A stretch of 57,066 bases of DNA, from assembly GCA_903839675.1 (NCBI GenBank), contig CAIMDB010000035.1, forward strand, positions 180,975 to 238,040. The letters run 5' to 3'. A program made the position numbers and the translations under genes. The DNA is from an uncultured Sphingomonadales bacterium. Lineage in GTDB: Bacteria > Pseudomonadota > Alphaproteobacteria > Sphingomonadales > Sphingomonadaceae. Below, piece by piece: positions 7,991 to 18,677 of the stretch; position 1 is the first letter of the stretch, and each line of letters opens with the position of its first letter. The notes beneath the pieces are model-generated. The model did not search any database, was not told the DNA's origin, and saw only the letters and a list, made by a program, of their open reading frames with translations.

Positions 7991-9664
7991 TCAGCTGCTA
8001 CGCTTCAGGTCCAGCCCCTCGGCACCGCGCACCACCTGCCACTGGCTGATGGGGAAGGTGCGATAACGTTGGGTGGCAATGTTATCCAAGCCCACAAACG
8101 TCGCTCGGCCAACAGCGCGGGTCAGTTCCAGCCGGACATAGCCCTGATGCAGATTGTCGGTCCACAACACTTCGGGATTATGCGCTGTAAAAGCAGCATC
8201 CAGCTTTGCGGAGGTCGCGCGGTCAAAGCCACTTTCGACAAAATCACCGGGCGAGGTGATACCGGCCGTTCCCAGCTCAATGCCTGTGGGGCGCCCAGAT
8301 GCATCCGCCAGGCGGTTGGCCCAGAAGCTATGGCTGTCGCCGGTCAGGAAGATGAGATCATCGGCACCAGCCGCGCGGGCCTGCGTGTAGAAGCGCTCGC
8401 GCGCCCATTCATACCCATCCCATGTGTCGGGATAGAAGGGCAGGTTCCATTTGCCTTTCCACGCCAACTCTCTGGCCGCATCGAGCGGCTTGGGCTGGGT
8501 TTCCGGGTTCGGAATGGTGCCGAGGGCCACAATATCGGGCACGCGGGTCCGTGCAATAGGCATGGGGTTGCCAATGAGCCGCCAAGGCTGCGCCAGTTGC
8601 TTTGAATTCGCCCACGCCGCAGCAAGATCGCTTTCCTGCTCAGCGCTGATCAGGCGACGGTCCGGCGCACCGATCCGGTCACGCTCCATCGCGTCTGCAT
8701 CTGCGCGACTGGTGATCGTCGTGTAAAATGGTGTGTAGTCGACCTGCAGAGCGCGCGCCGTGTGGCGCGTCTCCAGAGTGCTCAGCGTTGCAATGTCGCC
8801 AAAGGAATAATGCCGCCAGAACTGCATCCGGGTGCGGCCGGGGACCGGTTCCCGCACCGGCATCCATTCATAATAGGCCTGGATCGACGCCGCCCTGCGG
8901 GCCGCCCAATCGCCTTCCTTGTCCGGTTGATGGTTCTGCGCACCGCCAGCCCAAGGGTTGTTCGCACTTTCATGGTCATCCCAGCAGGCCAGCAATGGCT
9001 TTGCGGCCAACATGTCCTGAGAGCCGGCATCCGACTTATACTGGGCATGACGCGTCCGATAATCGGACAGGCTGACAATTTCGTGTGCGGGCTCATGGAC
9101 CCGCCCAATCTTGCGGGACACGTCTCCGCCAAAGCCGTCGACGCCATATTCATAGATATAGTCACCTGTGTGCAGCACGAAATCGACAGCCGTGTCTTTT
9201 GCGATGGCATCATAGGCGTTGAAATAGCCGAACGCGAAATTGGAGCAGGAGGCCAGCGCAATGCCCAGCCGTTCCACACGCCCCACCGGCAAAGTCCGGG
9301 TTTGCCCCGCGCGGGACACTGCGCCGCCTGCGCGGAAACGATAATGATAGCGCGCACCGGGCTTCAGTCGGCTGGCGAGAAACTTGGTCGTGAAGTCGCG
9401 ATCTGCGATCGCCATTTGGCGCGCACGCCAGACGATGTTTTGGAACGCGGCGTCGGTCGACACTTCGCATTCAACCTCGACATCAGAAGGCGTGGTGATG
9501 CGGGTCCACAAGACAACGCTGGTTGCATCCGGATCTCCACTCGCAATGCCGTGGAGGAAGGGTCCGCTGGCCGGACTGGTCTGGCCAGTCGCGTTGCCGG
9601 CGATGGTCAAAGCCGTGAGACCGGCCAATGTGGTCCGGCGGGTCAATGGGGCAAAGCGCTTCAT
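7991..9664 (-). CDS. phoD: PhoD-like alkaline phosphatase, Tat-exported
   Basis: A 557-residue PhoD-family phosphodiesterase/phosphatase, which releases phosphate from organic esters outside the cytoplasm. The N-terminus carries a twin-arginine signal (LTRRTTLAGLTALTIAG), so it is exported folded with its metals. The PhoD N-terminal domain (HGIASGDPDATSVVLWTRIT) precedes a metallophosphoesterase domain with HTGDYIYEYG, CWDDHESANN and LTGDSHSFW, supplying metal ligands. I start at the ATG at 9664, directly before the twin-arginine segment; an ATG at 9703 would add 13 residues. It lies 126 bases downstream of a TonB-dependent receptor gene but behind a terminator, so it probably has its own promoter. 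Context with plcP/agt points to phosphate scavenging. Confidence 0.9.
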   Translation of the reverse strand: MKRFAPLTRRTTLAGLTALTIAGNATGQTSPASGPFLHGIASGDPDATSVVLWTRITTPSDVEVECEVSTDAAFQNIVWRARQMAIADRDFTTKFLASRLKPGARYHYRFRAGGAVSRAGQTRTLPVGRVERLGIALASCSNFAFGYFNAYDAIAKDTAVDFVLHTGDYIYEYGVDGFGGDVSRKIGRVHEPAHEIVSLSDYRTRHAQYKSDAGSQDMLAAKPLLACWDDHESANNPWAGGAQNHQPDKEGDWAARRAASIQAYYEWMPVREPVPGRTRMQFWRHYSFGDIATLSTLETRHTARALQVDYTPFYTTITSRADADAMERDRIGAPDRRLISAEQESDLAAAWANSKQLAQPWRLIGNPMPIARTRVPDIVALGTIPNPETQPKPLDAARELAWKGKWNLPFYPDTWDGYEWARERFYTQARAAGADDLIFLTGDSHSFWANRLADASGRPTGIELGTAGITSPGDFVESGFDRATSAKLDAAFTAHNPEVLWTDNLHQGYVRLELTRAVGRATFVGLDNIATQRYRTFPISQWQVVRGAEGLDLKRSS

Positions 9665-9729
9665 ATCCGGATTTCCGTTCTTGGGAATTGTGCGGTCAAG
9701 CATCGGCAGGACCGCGGCGTTTTAACTGG

Positions 9730-9758
9730 AAAAAGGTGGCTGCCCGAAAGCAACCACC
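9730..9758 (-). terminator. Intrinsic terminator after the TonB-dependent receptor gene
   Basis: On the minus strand a 9-bp stem (GGTGGTTGC with GCAGCCACC, one wobble pair, loop TTTCGG) is followed by TTTTT. It sits 33 bases after the receptor stop codon and ahead of phoD, so it separates the two genes transcriptionally, at least in part. Confidence 0.75.
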
Positions 9759-9790
9759 TTCCCCCCTTTACGATGCAGGCCGAGCCGAAA

Positions 9791-12064
9791 TCAGAAGCCG
9801 GCCTTCAGCGTGACGAAGAACTGCTGCGGCGCGCCAGCGAGAAGGGTCTGATTGTCCCCGCTGTTGCCGAAGCCGTTCGAACCAATGGTCGACACATACT
9901 TCTTGTTGAGCAGATTGGTCGCGTTCAGCTGGAGTTCCAGTGGCGAACGCTGGCCGATGTCGAAGCGATAGCCAAGCGTGGCATCTGCAAGCGCCCGACC
10001 CGGAACCGACTGATCGTTCAGGTAGGTAAAGTAACGACGGCTCATATAGTTGAGAGAAACCTTACCGAAGAAGGTGTCGCTATCATAAGCCACTTCACCG
10101 CGGAGCAGGTGCTTCGGTGCGTCAACCACGGTCTTGCCCTTGGTTGCTGCAAGAACAGCGCCCACCCCGTTGAGAACGTCATTCCGGTACGTCGTATCGT
10201 TATAGCTGTACGATGCGAAGAGCGAGAGGCCACCGCCAAGCTTGACGTCACCCGTTGCTTCAAATCCGAGTGCGCGGACATTACCAACGTTCTGCAGAAC
10301 GGCGGGGTTGCCAACAATGCCAGCGCCCGTCGAAATTCCGAGCAGTCGGTTGCGGAAGGTGACGTAGTAAACACCCAGCGTCCCGTTAAACTGGTTGGTG
10401 TTATACCGCGCGCCCAGTTCGTACGTGTCGGATTCTTCCGGCTTCAGCGAACCGCGGATCGCATCAAAACCTGCCTGCGTGGTCGAGAACGGACCGGCAG
10501 TTGTGGCGGATGAGAAGGCACGTGTTGCCTGAGTGAAGCCTGCGAACGCTTCCAAGTTGGCATCGAACTTATGGGCGATACCAGCGTGCGGCTGGAACCA
10601 GTCTTGCGACTTGATCTTGCCCGCAGCACGGCCACCGGAAATCAGCGGCGTCGCTTCGTTGTCGACCTTGAAGCCCTTCCAACCGATGTTGATCGTCGTA
10701 TCTCCAAGGGAGATCTTGTCCGAGACATAATATTGGACCGTCTTCGTGTTGAACTCAAATTCCCACTGCGTGAAGAACGGGTTCGTCATGAACTTGCGGT
10801 GGTCACGGCCCGGCGTGTTGCGGCTGGTATAGTCGTAAAAACGACGTGCCTGATTAAAGTCGTTGTTTTCATACCAACCACCGACAGTCACATTATTCAT
10901 GCCCAGATCAGCATTCAGGCTGGTGAACAGACCGGAACGGGTCATGTCATATTCGGTCGTGCGGACCGACATTGGAACACCCGTCGGGCTGTTGACATAG
11001 GGCGTGCCCCATGTACCTTGGCCGTCGTTCTTGTGGTAGTAACCCTTCACCTTAAAAGTGATGTTGTCGCCGAAAGGAGCCGTCAGGCCAAGTGCGGCGA
11101 TCGTGTCCTTACGCAGGCCCGACGCGTCATAATAGGCGTCGTCAGCGGTCTGGATGGGTGTAGGATATGTGGTGCCAGCCGCCGGGTTGAGCGGGGTCGT
11201 ACCCGTTTCTCCGCGGTTTGAGGCAATATCAGCAACGAGAACGGCCAAAGCGTAATTTTCCGGGCCGAAGTTGTCCCAGTCATACCCAAGACGCTGGATC
11301 ATGCCGAGCGAGAGATCCTGATAATCCTGTTCCGCACGGTCAGACCGGCTGAAATAAGCATCGATTTCCGCTGCGCCGACAGGAAGAATGCCCTTGGCAT
11401 TGATCATCCAGCCGCCCTGCTTGCCGTCACCCTTCCACTTGTCTGCGGTCTGGTAGAGGCCGGAGATGAACCCACGTGCCTGATCGGCTTCACCCATGGT
11501 GACGCGGCCAAAGGCGCGCACAGTGTTTTCGCTGCCATAGGTCAGGCTGGCGTCGGCACCCAGACCATCCTTCGGGTCGAGCGAGAAGAATTCGAGCGTA
11601 CCGCCCAGATTGTTCGTCGACTGCGCACCAAGCGACCCGGAGCCCTGTGCGACGCGCGTGACCGCGATGTTTTCAGGGGCAATGGCGCGGCTGATGTGCA
11701 GGCCGTTATTGTTGCCATAGCTCATGTCGCCGAGCGGAATGCCGTCAAGGTTGAAGCCGAGCTGGTTCTGGTTGAAGCCACGGATGGTAACTCGCGTTGA
11801 CCATTCATAGTTGCCGAACGGGTCAGCCGACTGGAAGTTAACGCTTGGCAGCTTTTCAATGGCCTTGAGCGGGCTGGTGCCCGGCGTCAGGATCGTCAGA
11901 TCGGCGTTGTTCAACTCTTGGATCTGGCGGGTTTCGCCACGACCAAAAACAATGATCTCTTCGCCTGAAGTGACGTCGTCAGCCTCCGGCGTTGCAGTCT
12001 GAGCAAAAGCTGGCGTAGCCAGAATTGCGACTGTCGACAGGAGGAGGCTTGTAATTTTACGCAT
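9791..12064 (-). CDS. TonB-dependent outer-membrane receptor 1
   Basis: A 757-residue TonB-dependent receptor. It starts at the ATG at 12064, where AAGGGA stands 6 bases upstream and a signal peptide follows (MRKITSLLLSTVAILATPAFAQ); a longer frame has no support. A TonB-box-like EEIIVFGRGE follows the mature N-terminus. The plug domain spans roughly residues 45-160 (TPGTSPLKAIEKLPSVNF, VTIRGFNQNQLGFNLDGIPLG). The rest is a beta-barrel ending in aromatic FVTLKAGF. Substrate cannot be read from sequence. The next gene downstream is a PhoD phosphatase, so uptake of a phosphorylated compound or of a metal needed by PhoD is plausible; a ferric siderophore is the alternative. Confidence 0.9.
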   Translation of the reverse strand: MRKITSLLLSTVAILATPAFAQTATPEADDVTSGEEIIVFGRGETRQIQELNNADLTILTPGTSPLKAIEKLPSVNFQSADPFGNYEWSTRVTIRGFNQNQLGFNLDGIPLGDMSYGNNNGLHISRAIAPENIAVTRVAQGSGSLGAQSTNNLGGTLEFFSLDPKDGLGADASLTYGSENTVRAFGRVTMGEADQARGFISGLYQTADKWKGDGKQGGWMINAKGILPVGAAEIDAYFSRSDRAEQDYQDLSLGMIQRLGYDWDNFGPENYALAVLVADIASNRGETGTTPLNPAAGTTYPTPIQTADDAYYDASGLRKDTIAALGLTAPFGDNITFKVKGYYHKNDGQGTWGTPYVNSPTGVPMSVRTTEYDMTRSGLFTSLNADLGMNNVTVGGWYENNDFNQARRFYDYTSRNTPGRDHRKFMTNPFFTQWEFEFNTKTVQYYVSDKISLGDTTINIGWKGFKVDNEATPLISGGRAAGKIKSQDWFQPHAGIAHKFDANLEAFAGFTQATRAFSSATTAGPFSTTQAGFDAIRGSLKPEESDTYELGARYNTNQFNGTLGVYYVTFRNRLLGISTGAGIVGNPAVLQNVGNVRALGFEATGDVKLGGGLSLFASYSYNDTTYRNDVLNGVGAVLAATKGKTVVDAPKHLLRGEVAYDSDTFFGKVSLNYMSRRYFTYLNDQSVPGRALADATLGYRFDIGQRSPLELQLNATNLLNKKYVSTIGSNGFGNSGDNQTLLAGAPQQFFVTLKAGF

Positions 12065-12283
12065 ATATTGTCCCTTGCGATTTCTTGTTGCAGTGCAAAA
12101 AATAAAGGGCGTTTGTGACGTGCGGGTTCCGCTTCCGCGTCGCGACGCAGTCAATGGTGCGGCGGAACCGTGACACATGCGAAAGAGAGGTGGCGCGAAG
12201 CCCAGAAAACGGTCGATTTTTGCTGTTTGTTCTTATGTGGCAATTGTGTCACAGCCACAGGCCATATTGTCGGAGTGCATTGA

Positions 12284-13117
12284 TTGTCCCCCTTATCCGC
12301 CCAGGCCGCATCTTATCTGGCCACATTCGGTCTACCGACATTGCTGGCCTTGCTCGGCGCCTGCTGGGGGAGCTTCGCAGCCACATTGTCCGACAGGTGG
12401 CCGCAGGGTCGGTCCATTGTTCAGCCTCGATCACATTGTGAAGCGTGCCAGCGCACCTTGACGGTGCGGGACCTTATTCCTGTTTTAAGTTACATTGCTG
12501 CGCGCGGACGGTGCCGCCATTGTGGCGTGCCGGTCTCGCGCCGTTACCCGCTTATCGAAATTGCCTGTGCGAGCGTTGGACTTGTGTCCGGCCTTCTGTT
12601 GCCGTCACCGGACAGCTTTTGGGTGGCAGCCCTTGGCTGGCAGTTGCTCCTCCTCGCCATTCTGGACGCCGAACATTTCTGGCTGCCGAATCCTCTGGTT
12701 GGCCTTCTGGCGGCATCGGGCCTTGGCGTTGCGGCACTGGGCGGAACCGAGCGCCTTCTAACGGCCATTATAGGAGCCGCGGCAGGCTTTACGGTGCTCT
12801 TCGCGATTGCTTATCTGTACAAGCGTATCCGCGGCAGAACCGGCATGGGTGGCGGTGACCCCAAGTTATTCGGCGCCATCGGGGCATGGGTCGGCTGGCA
12901 AGCGCTCCCTATAGTTCTGCTCATCGGCGCGGGGTTGGGAATCGGCTTTGCCATTTTCGAGGCGATTCGTGACGGAGCTGTCACAAATGGTGGGGCGATG
13001 TGGCAACGCCGACTGCCTTTGGGGACCTGCATTGCCATCAGCACATGGGTCTGGCTCCTGCTGGACAGGATGAATCTTACAGTAATCTCTGCATTTTCAA
13101 CGATGTCATTAAACTGA
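12284..13117 (+). CDS. gspO: Type IV prepilin peptidase (GspO/PilD)
   Basis: Membrane aspartyl protease that removes the leader of prepilins and pseudopilins and usually N-methylates the new N-terminus. The 277-residue protein has the cytoplasmic zinc ribbon Cys52-x2-Cys55...Cys77-x2-Cys80. Catalytic aspartates are expected in LDAEHFWLPN (Asp128) and GMGGGDPK (Asp192), both visible. Hydrophobic segments surround them. Translation starts at TTG (12284): a stop codon lies directly before it in frame and GGAG stands 8 bases upstream. It is the first of a plus-strand series leading to gspC-N, whose pseudopilins GspG-J are its likely substrates. It is divergent from receptor 1. Confidence 0.92.
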   Translation: MSPLSAQAASYLATFGLPTLLALLGACWGSFAATLSDRWPQGRSIVQPRSHCEACQRTLTVRDLIPVLSYIAARGRCRHCGVPVSRRYPLIEIACASVGLVSGLLLPSPDSFWVAALGWQLLLLAILDAEHFWLPNPLVGLLAASGLGVAALGGTERLLTAIIGAAAGFTVLFAIAYLYKRIRGRTGMGGGDPKLFGAIGAWVGWQALPIVLLIGAGLGIGFAIFEAIRDGAVTNGGAMWQRRLPLGTCIAISTWVWLLLDRMNLTVISAFSTMSLN

Positions 13118-13267
13118 AACTCTTGCGTCGTTTTTATGAAATAATCGTGTCATTTTTGGGTCATTCCCCTCCCCTATCAGCCGTCATCGCGACGGGATGT
13201 CGGGGCGATTGCCCTGCTGTTTGCCCTTCTCGGAAACCCAGGGAGCCGGATTACCGGAACTTTTTTT

Positions 13268-14866
<1,599 letters not shown>

Positions 14867-14887
14867 TCTTAAGGCGCAGATTATTGG

Positions 14888-14928
14888 GGCGGGGCGTTGC
14901 GCGAAAGGGCAGCTCCCCGCCATTTTTT
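14888..14928 (+). terminator. Intrinsic terminator between beta-helix gene and receptor 2
   Basis: A 7-bp GC stem (GGCGGGG at 14888-14894 with CCCCGCC at 14915-14921) is followed by A and TTTTTT. It starts 21 bases after the beta-helix stop codon and ends 24 bases before the receptor ATG. Receptor expression would depend on readthrough, since there is little room for a separate promoter after it. Confidence 0.75.
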
Positions 14929-14952
14929 CAGAATTACAAAAGGGGTTTCGTG

Positions 14953-17679
14953 ATGTCGACGCCGTTCCGGCTTGCCAGCCTGCTGCTCGTCTCGTCTGCG
15001 CTAGTCGCACCATCCGTTGCTGTCGCGCAGAACGCGCCGGCCGCCAATCCGGAGCCGCAGGCCTTGCCTGTTGCGACCGAAGAAGCGCCGGCTACCGCCG
15101 ACGCCGCCACGCCAGTGGTGGAAGAAGCCGCCGAAGCGCCAGTGGATGTCTCCATCCCCGGTGGTGGTGGCGGTGACATCGTCGTGACGGGTCGACGTTC
15201 TACGTCGAACATCGCGAAATCTGCCCCGCAGGTTGTTTCAATCCTGTCCTCAGTCGATATCGCCCGTACGGGTGAAGGTGACATTGCAGGCGCCTTGTCC
15301 CGCGTGACGGGCCTCAGCGTCGTCGGCAACGGCTTCGTGTTCGTACGCGGCCTAGGGGATCGTTATTCACTGGCCCTGCTGAACGGCTCTCCGCTGTCCA
15401 GCCCCGAGCCGCTCAAGCGCGTTGTTCCGCTGGACCTGTTCCCGACCAATATCATCGCATCTTCGCTCGTTCAGAAGAGCTATTCGGTGAACTTCCCCGG
15501 TGAATTCGGCGGCGGCGTCATCAACCTGACGACGAAGGCCATTCCGGAAGAGCCCTTTCTGTCGATCAGCACATCGGTGCAGGCTGACAGTGAAGCGACA
15601 AACAAGCTTGGTTATACCTATTATGGCAGCTCGATCGACTGGTCAGGCTTCACCAATGCCAACCGTGATCTTCCGCCCGCGCTAACCTCGTTCCTCGCCA
15701 GTGGAGAGCGGTTGTCTGAAGGCACTGTGGACACGCAGGAAATTGCAGGCGAGATTTTCAACGCACGCAATTCCGTCGTCCAGCGCGTCCCCCGTCTTGC
15801 TCCAAACTTCTCGCTGGGTGTTTCCGGCGGTCGCTCTTGGGATGTGGGCGATGACACGACCCTCGGCCTGATCGCTTCGGCTGCCTATAGCAACAAGTGG
15901 CGCTCACGCGACACGCTGCAGCAAACAGCGTCGACCGAAGACCTGTCGGAAAAAGAACTCGATTTCCGCAGGGTCATTACGGACAACCGCATCGTGCTCA
16001 ACGGCCTGTTCGGTCTTGGCCTCGAATTTGGCGACAACAAGGTTCGCTGGACCAATCTCTACATCCGCGACACCCTGAAGCAGACGCGTCTGGGACAAGG
16101 CACGCGTGCGACGACGTCGCCCACCGCAACGCTGCTGCAGCAGAACACCGCTTGGTATGAGCGTCAGTTGATTGACTCACATGCGGTCGCTGAACTGAAG
16201 TTGACGCCGGAATTGAGCATGGATGTCCGCGCTGGATATGCCAACGCTCAGCGTGAAGCTCCGTTTGAAAACTCCTTCGAGTACATCCGCAGCAATATCG
16301 CGAGTGACCCTTATGGCGCCCTGTTCGTCAACCGGCTGAACAACGGTCAGTCGGGTAGTGCACAGACGGTGTTTTCAAACCTCAATGAAGACCTTTGGTC
16401 CGCCAGCACGGATTTGACCTATCGCTTCATGCCGGAACTGCGGGCCACAATCGGTTACGCCTTCTCTGATACGAAGCGTCGTACAGAGCGTCGCGAATTT
16501 CTGGTTGTTGCACCAGGCAGCATGCCCATCGGCGTGGGTCTTCTTCGCCCCGATTTGCTGCTTTCAAAGAACGTGATCAGATCGTTCAACATTGCGCTGA
16601 TCGATTCGAACGAAGGCAACCCGGTTTTTGATGCAAATCTGCGCAACCACGCAGGATATTTGCAGATCCAGGCTGAACTGACGCCGGAACTGTCACTGAA
16701 CACAGGTGTCCGTTTTGAAAAGGCGGACCAGTCGGTCACGCCGGTTCAGGTCTTCACAACCCCAACCGCTTCGCTTGCATCAACCAACCTCAACCGTGAG
16801 TATTGGCTGCCTGCATTGACACTGACCTATCAGGTCAATCCGGAAATGCAGCTGCGCCTGAACGGATCGAAGACCATCGCCCGCCCGCAGTTCCGCGAAC
16901 TGATCTTCCAGCGCTACTTTGATCCGGACGCAAACCGTCTGTTCAATGGTAACCCACTGCTGGTCGACAGCCAGCTTTACAATGCCGAAGCGCGTTACGA
17001 ATGGTATTTCGCACGTGATCAGCGCGTGTCTTTTGCTGGTTTTTACAAGAAGATCAAAAACCCGATCGAAACCTTCTCCAGCTTCAGCGACAATACGGTC
17101 GTTTCAAGCTTCGCAAACGCACCAGAAGCAACTCTTTTGGGCGCCGAAGTCGAATTGCAGAAGTACTTCCCGCTGGAAGGTCTTGGCGATGCAAGCTGGC
17201 TCGCATCACGCCGCTTGGCCGTGATTGCCAACTATACGTACACGACGTCGAAGCTCAAGGTGAAGGAAGCTGATACGGTCGCTGTCTTCTCGCAGGCTTC
17301 GACCCGCGCGCTTGACTTCTTCCGCGACGGATCTGCCCTCACAGGCCAGTCCGATCACCTCGTCAACTTACAGCTGGGCATCGAAGATCAGGACCGTCTG
17401 TCACAGCAGACCCTGCTCGTCACCTACGCCACCGACCGCGTCACCAGCCGCGGCGCGGGCTTCCAGCCGGACATCATTGAACGTCCCGGTCTGCGTCTCG
17501 ATTTCGTGGCGCGCGAAGGCTTCAAGGTCTTCGGTCGCGAAGGCGAGCTGAGCTTTGAAGCACGCAACCTTCTGCGCACTCAGTATAAAGAGTTCCAGCA
17601 GAACGGCAGCAACATCATTTATTACAACAAATACCGGATGGGGACGACGTTCGAGCTCGGCTTGACCTTCAAGTTCTGA
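14953..17679 (+). CDS. TonB-dependent outer-membrane receptor 2
   Basis: A 908-residue receptor. The start at 14953 is fixed by AGGGG 7 bases upstream and the signal peptide (MSTPFRLASLLLVSSALVAP...AQ). A Pro/Ala/Glu-rich spacer of about 60 residues leads to GGGGGDIVVTGRRS, which probably holds the TonB box. The plug contains VRGLGDRY, PEPLKRVVPLDLFP and FPGEFGGGVINLTTK, hallmarks of a receptor subgroup common in Sphingomonadales and Caulobacterales. The barrel ends in TFELGLTFKF. The ligand is not evident. It follows the lipobox beta-helix protein, which may act as its surface partner, and precedes gspC by 221 bases containing two hairpins. Confidence 0.92.
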   Translation: MSTPFRLASLLLVSSALVAPSVAVAQNAPAANPEPQALPVATEEAPATADAATPVVEEAAEAPVDVSIPGGGGGDIVVTGRRSTSNIAKSAPQVVSILSSVDIARTGEGDIAGALSRVTGLSVVGNGFVFVRGLGDRYSLALLNGSPLSSPEPLKRVVPLDLFPTNIIASSLVQKSYSVNFPGEFGGGVINLTTKAIPEEPFLSISTSVQADSEATNKLGYTYYGSSIDWSGFTNANRDLPPALTSFLASGERLSEGTVDTQEIAGEIFNARNSVVQRVPRLAPNFSLGVSGGRSWDVGDDTTLGLIASAAYSNKWRSRDTLQQTASTEDLSEKELDFRRVITDNRIVLNGLFGLGLEFGDNKVRWTNLYIRDTLKQTRLGQGTRATTSPTATLLQQNTAWYERQLIDSHAVAELKLTPELSMDVRAGYANAQREAPFENSFEYIRSNIASDPYGALFVNRLNNGQSGSAQTVFSNLNEDLWSASTDLTYRFMPELRATIGYAFSDTKRRTERREFLVVAPGSMPIGVGLLRPDLLLSKNVIRSFNIALIDSNEGNPVFDANLRNHAGYLQIQAELTPELSLNTGVRFEKADQSVTPVQVFTTPTASLASTNLNREYWLPALTLTYQVNPEMQLRLNGSKTIARPQFRELIFQRYFDPDANRLFNGNPLLVDSQLYNAEARYEWYFARDQRVSFAGFYKKIKNPIETFSSFSDNTVVSSFANAPEATLLGAEVELQKYFPLEGLGDASWLASRRLAVIANYTYTTSKLKVKEADTVAVFSQASTRALDFFRDGSALTGQSDHLVNLQLGIEDQDRLSQQTLLVTYATDRVTSRGAGFQPDIIERPGLRLDFVAREGFKVFGREGELSFEARNLLRTQYKEFQQNGSNIIYYNKYRMGTTFELGLTFKF

Positions 17680-17689
17680 GTGCGATGAC

Positions 17690-17771
17690 GGGCCGGTGGT
17701 TTTCAACCGTCGGCCCTGATGTCGACAAGGTCGGGATCAAATCGGGCCGCAGACAGAGTTCTGCGGCCCGA
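17690..17771 (+). terminator. Two strong hairpins after receptor 2
   Basis: The first stem is 12 bp (GGGCCGGTGGTT with AACCGTCGGCCC, 17690-17716, loop TTC). The second is a perfect 11 bp (TCGGGCCGCAG with CTGCGGCCCGA, 17742-17771). Neither is followed by a good T-run, so they may terminate inefficiently or protect the 3' end of the receptor mRNA. The remaining 129 bases before gspC probably hold its promoter; I identify no boxes. Confidence 0.5.
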
Positions 17772-17900
17772 ATTATGTCTGTCGCAAATGTGTAATAGAA
17801 ATGTCATAGGCGTCCCGTTCTGCAGTAAACGAGGAGTCCCGGTGGGCCCGATTACACGATCTGAATGCCCGGCCAGCCCTGCCTGTGGCGGCCCTGCGTG

Positions 17901-18677
17901 ATGCGTGCCGATTTCTGGCCGCTTGCGCGCCGCCTAACCCTGATTCTGCTTGGGGCCATCCTTGCCTTTCAGGGCGCCCGGCTGATCTGGGCCACAACAA
18001 AGCCGCTCGGACCCCTTGGCAATTGGCCGCAGGCCTCCTCCCTTCAAGGCGCGCTGGCGACGCTTGATCTTGGCACGCTGGATCCCTTTGGCGGGACGGA
18101 TGCCGACGCCAATGGTTCAACGGTCACGTCGCTCACCCTCAAGCTGTTTGGGGTGAGCCTCAACGAAGCGACCGGCCTTGGCAGCGCGATCATCGCCGCG
18201 CCGGACGGCGTGCAATCTAGCTTCGCAGTGGGGGATGAGATTGTCCCTGGCGTCCGGCTGAAGGCGGTCGCTTATGACCATGTGACATTGGACAATGGGG
18301 GCGCGGACGAAACGCTGTTCCTCGATCAGTCCGTTGCAGCCCCCGCCGGCGCAGCAGGCGATGCAAACGGCAAGACTGGGGCGTCCAGCACGGGCGCGCT
18401 CAATGCCGCAAGCTTTACCACCGATATCTCCCTCACACCGCGCAACGTGGGTGGCAAGGTGACCGGATTTCTTGTCCAGCCCAAGGGGGAAGGCGGCGCC
18501 TTCAATGCCGCCGGCCTGAAGCCGGGCGATGTCATTGTCAGCCTCAACGGCGTTCCCGCGCAATCGGTTCAAGACGCCGTCGCCGTTATTTCGCAATTGC
18601 CCGACAAGGGCAATCTGACACTCCAAGTCGAGCGCGGGGGCCAACTCGTGCCGCTCAATGCAAGGATATCAAAATGA
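17901..18677 (+). CDS. gspC: Type II secretion protein GspC
   Basis: Inner-membrane protein of 258 residues that links the inner-membrane platform to the secretin. A short cytoplasmic N-terminus leads to one membrane segment (about residues 10-27). A homology region follows (SLTLKLFGVSLNEATGLGSAII, SFAVGDEIVPGVRLKAVAYDHV), which binds GspD. A C-terminal PDZ domain (GAFNAAGLKPGDVIVSLNGVP) is present, as in the PDZ-type GspC group. I start at the ATG at 17901; an ATG at 17865 would add 12 residues with no hydrophobic character. First gene of the gspCDEFGHIJKLMN operon, overlapping gspD by 4 bases. Confidence 0.9.
   Translation: MRADFWPLARRLTLILLGAILAFQGARLIWATTKPLGPLGNWPQASSLQGALATLDLGTLDPFGGTDADANGSTVTSLTLKLFGVSLNEATGLGSAIIAAPDGVQSSFAVGDEIVPGVRLKAVAYDHVTLDNGGADETLFLDQSVAAPAGAAGDANGKTGASSTGALNAASFTTDISLTPRNVGGKVTGFLVQPKGEGGAFNAAGLKPGDVIVSLNGVPAQSVQDAVAVISQLPDKGNLTLQVERGGQLVPLNARISK

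Noticed and set aside
8762-10513. A 583-codon open frame antisense to phoD and the TonB receptor
   Set aside because: It mirrors two well-supported genes, has no ribosome binding site or domain pattern, and its composition (many Arg, His, Gly) is typical of the opposite strand of GC-rich genes.
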